A stretch of 64,000 nucleotides of DNA from Cunninghamia lanceolata. Lineage: Eukaryota; Streptophyta; Pinopsida; Cupressales; Cupressaceae. Position numbers and translations under genes: made by a program. Location: the NCBI GenBank assembly GCA_027924645.1, contig BSBN01000850.1:434001-498000 (forward strand). Direction: 5' to 3'. Below are positions 11,659-22,745 of this stretch, in pieces. How positions within the stretch are numbered: position 1 is the first letter of the stretch; each line of letters opens with the position of its first letter. The notes under the pieces were generated by a model that made no database searches, was not told the DNA's origin, and saw only the letters and a program-made list of their open reading frames with translations.

Positions 11659-13751
11659 TGTGTACACTAGAGAGTAGACTATGGGGAACAAGCCAAATAA
11701 CTCAACCTATTCCATCTACAATCAAATGCAACCTCAAGATAAGACTAGAAGAACTAAGACATAAACTACTATGAATTGCACCCTAATTGACTATGCCTAG
11801 TTCTTGATGTGTCATAATTGCTATGGATTTATGCTAAAATGCTAAAATGTTAGTGCTCAAAGTGGCATAATTTTATTACATTCAAATTGCTTGTTGAAAA
11901 TGGATGGGGAGGGCTCAATTTATAGATTTTTGGAGGTGAGGATGGAGGGCTAAGATTGAATTGGAAGATCAAGGGCTCACATTGCTTGAGGATCCTCAAA
12001 CAAGGAGAATTGGACAAGTGTCACAAAGAGGTTGGATGAGAAGGATCCTCCAAGATTCAAGGGAAGATCAATAGATGAAATTGAATGGTTGAATGGATGA
12101 ATGGCTAGGATGAGGTAGGTGTATGACATGTGGGTGAAAGTTCAGAATTGTGTCACACTTTTATAAGGGAATGACCAACACAAACATATTTTTCCAACTT
12201 AAACATAAAAAAGGTCATATGTATGTTTTAAATTTTAAAATGACATAAACTAATGAAAAGTAGAATTTTTATTGTAGTTAATGCTTATAATTTTTTTTTT
12301 AAAAAAAAAATAGGTGGATATTTTTTTATAAATTTAATTGATAAATTTTAAATGCTGATATTTTTCGAAAAAAGTGACATCGATGGGACGTCAAGAAAAA
12401 TATAGCAAAATTAATTTTTTTTTCTTTAATTTTTTTTTGCTAATTAGTCAACTCAAATATCTAGTGCATAGAAAAAAAATTTAATTTTTGATAAATATAT
12501 TTTTAAAAAAATTTTAAAGTCAATTTTAACCAGAACATAGTAGTTTCCATAGGAGGTCAACTTTTTTATAATATATAATTAAAAAAAAAAACCTTTTGGA
12601 GAGGATTCTCTCCTCTAGTGAACCATATATTTTTCAATTTTTTAAAATATGATTTGCCTATTTATTTTTAATTTATAATCACCTGTATGTTTGATTATAA
12701 TAACCTATTTGCAATAAATTTAAAAATAATTTTAATAAAACTTATCAAAAAATATATAAAAAATATATTTCTAAGATCTAGACTCCGATATCTATCAAAA
12801 GGTATTTTTAAAATTTCATAAAAATACTCTTTGGTTGAAAAAAATTATAGTTGAACTTGAAGTTTTGTTCAAATTGTTGTAAAGGGCGGGGGTTGGTTGC
12901 CACATGGGATGCCACATAGACAGTTTTGGGCGGAACCCTTCCGGATAGAACCTTCAATGTAAAAAAAATACATTTTTTAAAATTTAAATCAAAGTTTATA
13001 TGTTTTTAAAATTCGGGCGAAATAATTTAGCTTGAAACTATTCATGCCACGCAATGCCACATAAGTGCTACATAGTTCCAGGTGGAACTCTTTCTATAGA
13101 AACTATTTATTTAGCTGAAAGTGTGACACAAGTTTGAACCTTTACCCATGTAAGTCTCATTTATGAAATAATATGGCTAGGATTTTGTGAGAATTTTAAA
13201 TTTGGCATGAGAGGACACATGTATTTTAAAATTAGATGACTAGTGGAGGAATAGTGCCACATAGAATTTTAAATTTCATGAATAGTGACACTGGGAGTGG
13301 GTGATAAGAAAATGAGACAAATAAAACTATTTGGAAGATTTGTCCATACTTCCAAATTACCACTTGTCATGTACATGCAAGTACATTGAATGACAAGTGG
13401 ACTTCTAGAAACATGGGGAGATGTAATTTTAAGTTAATTTTAACTAACCCATGTGCACATGATTAGGAGGGAAATAATGATGATTACTCAAAGCAATCAA
13501 AAGTGCACAAAATAGGGAATTAAATAAATAGACATTTATTTAATTTTTGTTGAGTGCACATGAACTATAGTCTTTTAAAATATTTAATTTTTTGAACTAT
13601 AATAGAAGAAATTAATTTTTGGTAATGGGGAAGGTGATGGAATATTAATTAACATGTGTGTTGGGTAGAATAGTGAGAATTATTAGATTTGAAAAGGTTT
13701 AGTATGTGGATAATGGATAAAGATGGTTGTGACCATTTTCAGGTGTCTACA
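11659..13751 (-). repeat. Long 5' LTR (~2.1 kb) of a minus-strand TGTAGACAC-family element
   Basis: On the minus strand it starts TGTAGACACCTGAAAATGG at 13751 and ends ...CACA before the primer-binding site. A TATA element CTATAAA (11925-11919) sits shortly after the box GCCCTCCATC (11950-11941), the same promoter layout as in the other three LTRs. It is more than twice as long as 45033-45931 and 55147-55973. It holds T- and A-rich runs, including a T10A10 palindrome at 12291-12310, and two diverged TGCCACAT-type blocks at 12898-12955 and 13045-13110. Confidence 0.6.
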
Positions 13752-14805
13752 AATACATTGTATGATAAGCATGTGCAACATCTATAATGATAAGGAATGG
13801 TAAGCATTTATGGTCTAGATCTAAGATCTAATAAGTAATATTATTACTACCAACATCAAAAAATATAATGGTGATATGACCCTCAATGGACAAAAACATT
13901 CATGTAAGAACATAGGGCACTAGAGTGGCCTATGGCCCCAATGTGGTGTCCAATAGCATTAGCACACAATGGTATAGGTAAGGCAATAAGTCCCTAGTGG
14001 ATGTAGGTAGGAACATGCTAATGTGTGTGGGGAAGGCATGACTTCCCCAGTGTGTAACATATTGTAAAACATGTCATGGTGCATAATATCCTTAAATGTA
14101 AAGATGCAACCATGAAGGTGAAAAGTATAAGGATGTAGCATGGTAAGCTCAAGTATGACGTGAAAAGGCAAGATACCCCCAATGTAAAGATAAATGGTAA
14201 GGAAGTCAAAAGAGGAGATGATATAAAAGATATACTTGAGAAGCATGATATACCAATGTAGGCTCAATAAATGGCCCTAAAAGTGTAATGTATCAATATA
14301 GGCGCAGAATGCAAGCTCTAATAAACATGATTTATCCATGTGAGTTCAATCTAATAATTGTATGGCAATATCATAAGCTCTAATAATCGTATGACAACAT
14401 GAGATTATTTTGTATCTTTCAAAGACTAAGGTGTAAGCATGGACATAAGTATAGAAGGAGAAGCAAGAAGCCAAGAAAGTAGAGATGATAAAAGGGAAAA
14501 AAAACCCTAAAATCATAATGGAATAATAAAAGACAAGCAAAAACAAGTGTGCAAACCTTAAATATCATCCACTTCAACACTCAAAAGTCAATTTTGCCCA
14601 ATAAAAATAGGACAAATATTTAACACTTTTTATTGTGAATGAAGTGTAAAATTGTTATTGATTGTTTGACCATTAAAATGGATGATATTTAAGTAGAGTG
14701 CAAAAGTCGTGGAAATCAAAGAGGGAAATTAGAAACCAAAAATGTCCCCCAAGTGGGGAAAATAGCTTTGAAATGGGTGTGAAAATCTCATAATCCCAAC
14801 ATGCA
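13752..14805. other. Upstream region of PPR gene 1
   Basis: No protein is supported here on either strand. 13950-14280 has degenerate repeats of a purine-rich unit around AGGCA..A..CCCCAGTG..TAA. Two tiny upstream ORFs lie just before the PPR start: 14773-14793 and 14801-14821 (six codons each). The second overlaps the PPR ATG at 14806. Confidence 0.5.
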
Positions 14806-17031
14806 ATGCCATCCACTGTAAATCTCGATCTCGATTGCACAGCATTACGTGGAGATGGTTGGTTAATGGAGGCGCTACGCATTCTGCTTACTACACACAG
14901 CTCTCTTGAAGCCTCTTCTACATATCTTCTCTGCATCCTCAAGAATGCGCTTTCACAAGGTAAACAAATCCATTCTCTCATCACTTACAGACGATTTGCA
15001 TTTGAAACAAGCACATTTTCTCAAAATAACATTATCAACATGTATGTCAAGTGCGGTAGTTTGGTTGATGCTCGTAAAGTATTCGACGATATGACAGAGC
15101 GAGATGTCTCCTCATGGAATACCATAATTGCAGCTTACAAAAGACATGGGTTTCCTCAGGAGGCATTGGCACTCTTTCAACAAATGCAACGAACAGGTGT
15201 CCAACCTGATCAGTTCACCTTTGCCACCGTACTCCCAGCCTGTGCCAAAATCGGGGCTTTGGAACAGGGCATCAACATACATCAAAGCGTAATGGAAAGG
15301 GGATTTTTATCAGATATTGTAGTTGCAAGTGCCCTGGTAGACATGTATGCAAAGTGTGGAAATATAAACAAGGCACGTGAACTGTTTGACAAAATGCCTC
15401 AAAGAAGTGTGGTCTCATGGAATGCGATGATCTCAGGATATGCACAAAATGGTGAGCTTGATGAGGCTTTAAGGATTTTCAAAGAATCGCCTCAAAGAAA
15501 TGTGGTCTCGTGGACTGCAATGATTGCAGGTTATTCACAGAAAGGGTTTATGGAAAAAGCCATAGAATCTTATAAGCAAATGCAATTGGCAGGTGTAAAT
15601 CCAAACTCCACAACCTTTGCTAGCATCCTCCCAGCCTGTGCCAAAATGGGAGCTTTGGAACAAGGTATGGGTATCCACCAAAGCATCATGGAAAGTGGGG
15701 TTTTATCAAATGTCATAGTTGCAAGTGCCCTGATAGATATGTATGCAAAATGTGGAATTATACACAAGGCACGTGAACTATTTGAGAAAATGCCTCAAAG
15801 GAATGTGATCTCATGGAATGCAATGATTGGAGGATATTCACAAAATGGTTTTTTTGAAAAGGCATTGGAAGCATTTAAGGAAATGAAACTGACAGATGTA
15901 AAGGCAGACTCCACAACATTTGCCAGCATTCTCCCTGCCTGTGCCAAAATGGGAGCTTTTGAACAGGGTATTGATATCCATCAAAGCATAATCGAAAGTG
16001 GATTTTTTTCAGATCTTGTAGTTGCAAATGCCCTGATAGACATGTATGCAAAATGTGGAAGCATATACAAGGCACGTCAGCTGTTTAACAAAATGCCTCA
16101 GAGAGATGTCATCTCATGGAATGCCATGGTTGCAGGATATGCACAAAATGGCTTTTGCAAGGATGCTTTCAAACTCTTTGAACTAATGAAGCACTCAGGA
16201 ACACATCCTAACCATGTAAGCTTTGCTTGTGTCTTATCTGCATGCAGCCATGCAGGGTTAGTGGATGAGGGTTGTGAATACTTTGATGGCATGAGCAACT
16301 CTTATTTCATTATGCCTACAATTGATCATTACATGTGCATGGTTGACCTTCTTGGTCGTGCTGGATATCTCGAGGAAAGTCTAAACTTTGTCATCAAAAT
16401 GCCAATTAAACCTGTGTTTATCTTATGGATGTGTTTGCTTGGTGCCTGTAGATCCAATAAGAATATACAGTTAGGAATGTTTACAGCAAATCTACTGTTT
16501 GAGCTTGATCCTAAAAATTCTGCACCTTATGTTCTTCTGTCAAATATGTATGCAGAAATGGGCAGGTGGGTTGAGGTTCAAATGGTAAGGAGATTGATGC
16601 AAGATAGAGGAATTAAAAAGATACCTGGATGTAGTTGGATTGAAAGCGAGAAAATGGTACATACTTTTTGTGCAGGAGACAGATCACACCCACAGACACG
16701 GGAGATCTATGCAAAATTGCAGGAATTGTCCTGGGAGATGAAGGCAGCAGGTTATTTTCCAGATTCAAGACATGTACTAAATGATGTGGAGCAGGAGGAA
16801 AAAGAATTCTTTGTCTGCCACCATAGTGAGAAGTTGGCAATTGCATTCGGATTGTTGAACACACCTGTTGGAACAACTATTAGAGTCGTGAAGAACCTTC
16901 GAGTATGTGTTGACTGCCACACTACAACCAAGTTTATCTCCAAGATTGTTGCACGACAGATTGTTGTGAGAGATGCAAACCGGTTCCATCATTTTAAACA
17001 AGGGCAATGTTCTTGTGGAGATTACTGGTGA
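14806..17031 (+). CDS. PLS-class pentatricopeptide repeat protein with DYW domain (copy 1)
   Basis: Intronless 741-codon gene. Tandem PPR motifs (residues about 70-520) form P-L-S triplets with the repeated signatures VISWNAMI, TTFASILPACAK and DMYAKCG. They are followed by the E region and a complete DYW domain. The PG box PGCSWIE is at 607-613, the deaminase H-S-E is at 673-675, a C-V-D-C-H zinc motif is at 701-705, and the protein ends GDYW. By family knowledge such proteins bind one organellar RNA site and edit C to U in mitochondria or chloroplasts. All catalytic and zinc residues I can check are present, so it looks functional. The start is uncertain: ATG 14806 is overlapped by a six-codon upstream ORF, and homology to copy 2 begins near the in-frame ATG at 14866. 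A targeting peptide is not obvious in the first 40 residues. Copy 2 lies 9.2 kb downstream in the same orientation. Confidence 0.93.
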   Translation: MPSTVNLDLDCTALRGDGWLMEALRILLTTHSSLEASSTYLLCILKNALSQGKQIHSLITYRRFAFETSTFSQNNIINMYVKCGSLVDARKVFDDMTERDVSSWNTIIAAYKRHGFPQEALALFQQMQRTGVQPDQFTFATVLPACAKIGALEQGINIHQSVMERGFLSDIVVASALVDMYAKCGNINKARELFDKMPQRSVVSWNAMISGYAQNGELDEALRIFKESPQRNVVSWTAMIAGYSQKGFMEKAIESYKQMQLAGVNPNSTTFASILPACAKMGALEQGMGIHQSIMESGVLSNVIVASALIDMYAKCGIIHKARELFEKMPQRNVISWNAMIGGYSQNGFFEKALEAFKEMKLTDVKADSTTFASILPACAKMGAFEQGIDIHQSIIESGFFSDLVVANALIDMYAKCGSIYKARQLFNKMPQRDVISWNAMVAGYAQNGFCKDAFKLFELMKHSGTHPNHVSFACVLSACSHAGLVDEGCEYFDGMSNSYFIMPTIDHYMCMVDLLGRAGYLEESLNFVIKMPIKPVFILWMCLLGACRSNKNIQLGMFTANLLFELDPKNSAPYVLLSNMYAEMGRWVEVQMVRRLMQDRGIKKIPGCSWIESEKMVHTFCAGDRSHPQTREIYAKLQELSWEMKAAGYFPDSRHVLNDVEQEEKEFFVCHHSEKLAIAFGLLNTPVGTTIRVVKNLRVCVDCHTTTKFISKIVARQIVVRDANRFHHFKQGQCSCGDYW

Positions 17032-17669
17032 TGCAAAGCAATGCAACCTGTAAACACAGGCTTGCTCTCTAAAACAGTGCACCCTGCCAGAGCTGCAGCT
17101 ATAAAGAAGGGACCAGATTTTACGTTCAGTTTCTAAAAAGCATTCTTTTCAAAGTGTTTGGAGATCTAGACCATGCTGTGGACTTAATAGAATCATATGT
17201 ATAGTCTGCAATGTCCATCACTTCCTATATACACTTATGGGGTATTTGTTAAATCCCTGTTTTATGATACCATGAAGGTGTCTTGACATTCAACTGTTTT
17301 CAGAAAACCTCCACCTGTTTGGAAAATTGGAGATGAACGTAGAACATGGGAAAAAGCATAAGTACAGAGACGTTTAAATGAAAGGGAAAGATACTTGACC
17401 AGCAGGAAGCATGAGAGAAGGGCTTCCAATCAATCCAATGCTTGGAGATGATGGGTAGAGCATCTCTCATTTGATTAAAATCATATGTACCAGATTAAGT
17501 ATGTAAATTTATCCATATTCATGTAGATTTTGTCTCATTTATGATTTTTCTATGTTGGTTCCCATCACTTGGCTTTTTGGGAGAGAGCTAATATGTTTGT
17601 GAATGCATAATATTTTTTAATTTAATTTGATTTCAATTTGTTTATATTTAGTTAGAAGTAAATTGATTA
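17032..17669 (+). repeat. 3' flank shared with PPR copy 2
   Basis: From the stop codon onward this aligns with 28970-29710, including GCTATAAAGAAGGGAC, GGGAAAAAGCA and TAGATTTTGTCTCATTTATG. The duplication that made the gene pair therefore took the 3' UTR and flank along. Homology resumes at about 18235. Confidence 0.75.
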
Positions 17670-18235
17670 ATTTTTTTTGGAAACCTTATATAGTAGGTTT
17701 TTGCATCAATATTTCAGATCATGCTCGGTGATTCATAATCATGATGACTATAGTTAGTAATTAGAATTTGTTATTCTTAATCATGATGACCACCTGAACT
17801 TATATAAAAAGCTGAAATAAAACGTTTATACAGAGTACATCAAAAGGCTCCAAGAAGCAGCAAAACCAGGGCAGAATATATGAAAACAGTTTCAGAATGC
17901 CCAAAAACAAAACATAATAAAATGAAAGGCCTATTACATATCAATCATTGGCCAACAAACTGGTAGCAGGATCAACTAGAAGGATTGAAGCATCATTCTG
18001 GATGGTTGGAACATCATTCTGAACAAGAACAATTTGATTAATTGCAGGGTGTTGAGGGGGCGGACAAGGAACATGGGCCAAAAGGAAATGAAGGGAACAG
18101 AAAGTTCTTTTCACTCTAGCCGCAAAATCTTGTTATTCTAAAAGTTGATGTAGAAATCTAATAGAGTTTTTTGCCAACAGCTCTTCTACTCATTAACATG
18201 GACAATGAAAACTTGATGTAGTAGAAGCAAATTGG
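17670..18235 (-). mobile_element. ~565-bp insertion in the copy-1 flank with an antisense ORF tail
   Basis: It is absent from the matching flank of copy 2 (near 29715-29740). On the minus strand an open stretch of about 65 codons from 18138 ends in TGA at 17943-17941. It has no ATG, and reads ...AHVPCPPPQHPAINQIV and then DASILLVDPATSLLAND. This resembles the C-terminal end of an ordinary protein followed by its 3' UTR, so a captured transcript fragment is possible. I do not recognise the family and saw no clear target-site duplication. Confidence 0.4.
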
Positions 18236-18740
18236 TAGAATTTTACATACATGAGTAGAAGTACAATTTTGATTATATTGTAATTGGTATACTTGTAATG
18301 CTGCTTGAAAAACTTGTATAATGAGGTTCATACATTGAGGTTTGAGAGAATAGAATAGCATTTCTCTATGTAGAAGTAAAATCTCTATCTATAATTCATT
18401 GTAATTGCATGTATATTTTATATTACAAAATTGTGTATAAATTGATATTGTTAGAGGGTAGGATGGTGACTACAAGAGAATTAAATATTGTAACATTGCA
18501 GTTATATATCATAATATGATTAAATTTCTTCACTAGATAACATGCTAACTAGAACTTGCGAGGAACATGATGTAAGAAGCCCATACGATTGAGAGGAACC
18601 AATTATGTAACATGATATGATCAAATTTCTCCATGTGCTGCAAACCCAGCAAAGGGTATACGAATAAAAAACCGCATTCAACAAGTTATGAATTTGATAC
18701 ATTTTTCATCAATTTCATACCTAGAAGAACAAATTCTACA
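18235..18740 (+). repeat. Distal 3' flank shared with PPR copy 2
   Basis: Diverged match to about 29735-30230. The shared words include GAAAAACTTG, ATTACAAAATTGTG and TTTCATACCTAG, in the same order. It marks the far right limit of the recognisable duplication. Confidence 0.55.
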
Positions 18741-18951
18741 ACTATATTAAGTGCCTTGAATTTTTCTACATGTTAAGGGCAAGATTTTATTCTAACGGTA
18801 TCCAATTCATGATACCCAAATACTTTTTTTTTGGGCTTGGTAAACCTTGTTGGCACAAATCTTATTCTTTAAATCTTCAAGGCCTTTATGGCAACTTGTT
18901 TTCCTAGGTGTAAGCTCCTCTAACCCTTATTCCTCTTTTTTTTTTTAAGTC

Positions 18952-19050
18952 ATGTATTTGTGCAAATTGAGTGAATGATTTGTCTTCAGTTTTGTTGTAT
19001 ATGTATTTGTGCAAATTGAGTGAATGATTTGTCTTCAGTTTTGTTGTGTA
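18952..19050 (+). repeat. Two-copy tandem repeat, ~50 bp
   Basis: The block TATTTGTGCAAATTGAGTGA...CAGTTTTGTTGT occurs twice back to back and is nearly identical, so it is a recent local duplication. Degenerate TGTATTCTTCGTGT-type repeats follow at 19200-19300. Confidence 0.85.
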
Positions 19051-19450
19051 ATGAAAAGGGGGGACCTATTAATATGAATCTAAACCCTAAAACCAAATCT
19101 TAGATTTAGCCAATATCATCAACTTGACTAATAATGAGCAAACCATAGGAAGACAAAGAGTCAATAGAGAATCAAGAATTTATTTTAGTTCTTAAATCAA
19201 TGTATTCTTCGTGTATTGCGTGCTTCCACTGTATTCTTCGTGTTTTGAGTGCTTCTTACTGTCTTCCTTGTGTCTTGCGTGTCTTCCATGTGTTTTCTAG
19301 TGCTTACCTGAGATTGGGGGGTAGAAATAGTCCTCCAACCTTTGGGTATGCCTTAGCTCTATGTGCTTGGTGTGTTTGATGTGCTTCGACCATGCTTTAG
19401 TGCATGTATAGAATCGTAAAATCATATATACATTAAAGTGGGGGCTAAAT

Positions 19451-20345
19451 GTTATGGAGTAAAAAGTATCTCTATGCCTTTTTACCTCCTAGTTTAGCTC
19501 CTAGGTCCCCGTGTTTACACTTTGCAAGTTTAATACTTATCTCAGAGCAATTTCCCCCGAAATCCATGTTAAATGGGACTTAGGGGCCCACTCTAAATGT
19601 TAATCAAGACCAAATTAGTGCCTCGGGCGCCCAAATCCAACCTAATTTGTCGAGATCCAAATTTTAATGTGTTATCATTGGACCTTTAAAAAGGTTTTCC
19701 TATATCAGCCTTTTCAATTTAAATTACAAAACTTAGCGGGAATGCATATATAAGTGAGTTTAAGACTTCATTTTACACCTAGATGGATAATGCGAACTTG
19801 TGATATTGAGCTAAGGGATTTCAAGGCATTCATTGTGTTACAGAGTAGAATTGTGTTGTTATTGTGTTTGTTTGTTGCAGATTTGGCTTCATCAATCCAT
19901 CTCCTTATGATTTGAAGGATTTTCATCTCTGTGAGGGCTTCACCTCTAAGGTGACATCTACTTGTGTTTCAATCATTCTATTTCATCATTGGATTTGGCC
20001 TCTGTCCTCCTTGGGCACACACTCTATCTAACAACAGTGTTGGAAGACTTAAAGTCCTTCCGGGGCTTGACCGAGGCAAACTCCTATACACTACAACCCC
20101 CAAACCCCTCTCTTTGTGATTGCAGGTTACAGGTGCGAAATTTGGAGAAGAGCAGGTACAAAGAAGTAATTCAGAGGATAAAGATTCAAGATATGGAAGA
20201 AACTTGCTGATATTCACACCCACTGAACTAGGGCACCTGCCCCGTAGTCCTGCCAATAGGATTTTCTCTAAACTTAGGATCAGGATATCATCCGACACAT
20301 CTCACTACTACTGATCTGCAAAAATATTACCCTCTCGAACTTGGG
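19451..20345 (+). repeat. Possible LTR (left end supported, right end uncertain)
   Basis: A purine-rich tract GTGGGGGCTAAA directly precedes TGTTATGGAG, the layout of an internal region running into a 3' LTR. A TATA-like ATATATAAG lies at about 19746. No partner copy or coding domain is present, so the right end is only estimated. Confidence 0.35.
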
Positions 20346-21109
20346 AGCCCAATCCATAGTCCGTGAAGTTTTCAATTACATAAATCCAACTTTTGGTATG
20401 TTTCTGATCCTTCCTAAGTGCCTTCTTGTCTAGTTTTCTGTAGCATTATGTCTGTTTGTACCTGATTGCATTATAATTAGGGTTTGAGACTTATTCAAAT
20501 TAGGGTTTGACAAATCTCTCAATCTAATCAATCTTTCCATATCATTCCTAAGTAGACCAACCTGTAGCTGAGTCCTCATTCATCTGTAGTGAATTGGCTC
20601 GGTTGTTTTCCTTGAGTGTTATTGTGAAAGGAGGGTTTGATTTGATAGATCTTAACACTATCTACTTTCTTCCCACTTTCATACATAATAGTTGGAATCG
20701 ATAATAATTGATTTGGAATCTAGAATCCACATGTATTTTGTCTTCTCTAGTGCCTAAATGTAATTTATGCAAAAATTGAATTTTGAATTGATATTTTTAA
20801 GGTTGACTCTAGGTGTGAAAATAGGTTTGGGATTAACATAAAACATATAAATGACAAGTTTTCGCCAAGAAAAGGCAAAATGAGCCCTAAAAATGTCTAT
20901 GGGATGGGTGCCAAAATGAGTGTAGAAATGTAAGGTGGAGATTGCAAAGTAGGTCCGACCTTACAAATACCTCACATTTCTTCTTGTATGATTGTGTTTC
21001 CTCTCTTGTTCTCCTCAAGAACTTGTAACCTAGACCTTCTCTTGTTGATTGGATTAACTAATGGGAATATGTTATCACTTGGTACTCTACCTTTCTTAGA
21101 GACTATGGT
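20346..21109. other. No gene recognised
   Basis: AT-rich sequence between the LTR-like segment and the LINE fragment; it may include eroded LINE endonuclease sequence, but nothing I can identify. Confidence 0.4.
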
Positions 21110-22745
21110 AAATAGGTAACTTGAAAGAAAAAAAGAACTAAGAGAACACTATAGGTCTAGATTTCCAAAGGTAGATTGCTTATATATATCAACCCCATTG
21201 ATGCTACAATCCAATAAGAAATTATTCTTAACGAGAATAAATTATATGATATCTTGAATTTTATGAGGGAAAGGGGGATCAAATAAGAGCTAGACTTAGT
21301 TGGGTTAAGAATGGTGACAAAGGCACCGAATTCTTCTTCCAATTTCTTTGACACAAGCACGAATAGGAAAAGAGATCTTTGTTATCTAAGCAAAAGATAA
21401 TCAAAATTATACATACCCTAGTGATATAATGAATACCTTGTATGAGCACTACTAACAACTCTTTGATGACAACTCTAGAGATGACTCTTTATAAGAAGAG
21501 ATTGAGTCTCCTATGGTTGTATTCCAACAAGATTGTTGAGGACTACCAATAGCACTTGGATACGTAATTTACCATGGAAGAGTTCAATGTTGCCCTTGAT
21601 TCCATGAAAAATAAGAAGAGCCCTAGAATGGATGGCCTCTCTATTGAGTTATTTGAAACCATGTGGGAGTACATTAGAGTATTCCTTCTTTGTTTATCTT
21701 GAAGCTATTTAAAAGGGTCCCTTCATCAACCAAGGCCTTATTAAGCTTCTTCCAAAGGGAAAATTTGAAGATATTGTGGCTAGGTGGTGACCCATTATTC
21801 TTCTCAATACTCACAAAATTTAGGCCAAAGCCATGGCCATCTACATCAAACCTATAACCCAAGACATAACTAGGCATGAACAAACAAAATTTCTTGGGGG
21901 TGCTTCATTTGGACAACCTTTTTCTTGGATTGAGAGATGGTAGATTAGGCCCAACAATCTAGCCAAGATACTTTAATTATCAAGTTAGACTTTGACAATG
22001 TCTATGATAGAATTAGATGGCCTCATGCTTGCAAGATGTTGAGATGGCTTAGGTTTATTCCTAAATGTATCTCTCATATCAAAAGTATTCTTTATTATGG
22101 CCAATGTTCTATTAGTTTTAATGAATCTACACCCCCGTCATTTACCCTCCAAATATCCATCATAAAAGGTTACCCCCTTCCACCATTTCTCTATTTGTTG
22201 TCTACAAATGCCCTTGGTTACCTTCTCCAACATGATTACTCTCACAACCACATCCATGGAATTTCTCTACCTAGTAACTCTCATTTCGTTGATGATAGCA
22301 TGCTCTTCATCCAAAATACTACCAAATAAGTTGCCAATACCTTGGTTGTTTATGATATCTTCTATGTTATGTCTAGTTCCCAATTACCCACACATAAAAT
22401 TGAATACTTTATGACTTATGTTGCCCCACCCCCTAAGTGGATCCCTAGAGAATGGAATTTAATCAAGCATGGGTAGATCTCAAGGTATCTTGGGATCCAC
22501 TTCACTTTATGTATCACTCTGTCTAATATATAAAAATATATAGGATTCTTTCTATTATAGGTTGCATACATATTGCCAACAAGATCCTTCTTGCCAACTA
22601 GATGTGTGTGTCTTCTTGTTTCCTTCTATCAAACCAACTATAACCAACTTACTAAACTTATCAAAACTTTTCTTTGGGTTAAGATGGTGAATAAAAAGGC
22701 ATGCACATGTCCTCTTTGATCCAAAATTTGGTTGAGAATGTTTAT
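21110..22745 (+). pseudogene. L1-type LINE reverse transcriptase remnant, N-terminal part
   Basis: Once frameshifts and stops are allowed for, the plus strand reads as a plant L1-clade ORF2. NGDKGTEFFFQF near 21310 marks the region before the RT. KLDFDNVYDRI near 21985 corresponds to RT motif A. QISIIKGYPLPPFLYLL follows. The catalytic motif C appears as FVDD at 22285-22296, where FADD is usual. The longest clean frame is 22036-22329. The endonuclease domain that should precede it was not found, in line with the 5' truncation common in LINEs. Many stops show that it is long dead. Its C-terminal part resumes after an insertion at about 24090. Confidence 0.75.

Noticed and set aside
10151..13751. 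A DNA transposon with TGTAGACACC inverted termini
   Set aside because: Each end continues as a separate LTR with its own TATA box and, on the right, a primer-binding site; flanking bases show no target-site duplication for the block.
13959..14267. 102-codon minus-strand frame upstream of PPR gene 1
   Set aside because: Hydrophobic text arising from a degenerate purine-rich repeat; a second overlapping frame of equal quality exists on the same strand.
16613..17082. Minus-strand frames opposite the PPR gene ends, and similar ones across both PPR genes
   Set aside because: They repeat with the PPR array (same antisense text in each triplet), which shows they are shadows of the sense coding sequence.
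19962..20314. Overlapping frames on both strands
   Set aside because: They lie within the LTR-like segment, have no domain and mutually overlap; not supported as genes.
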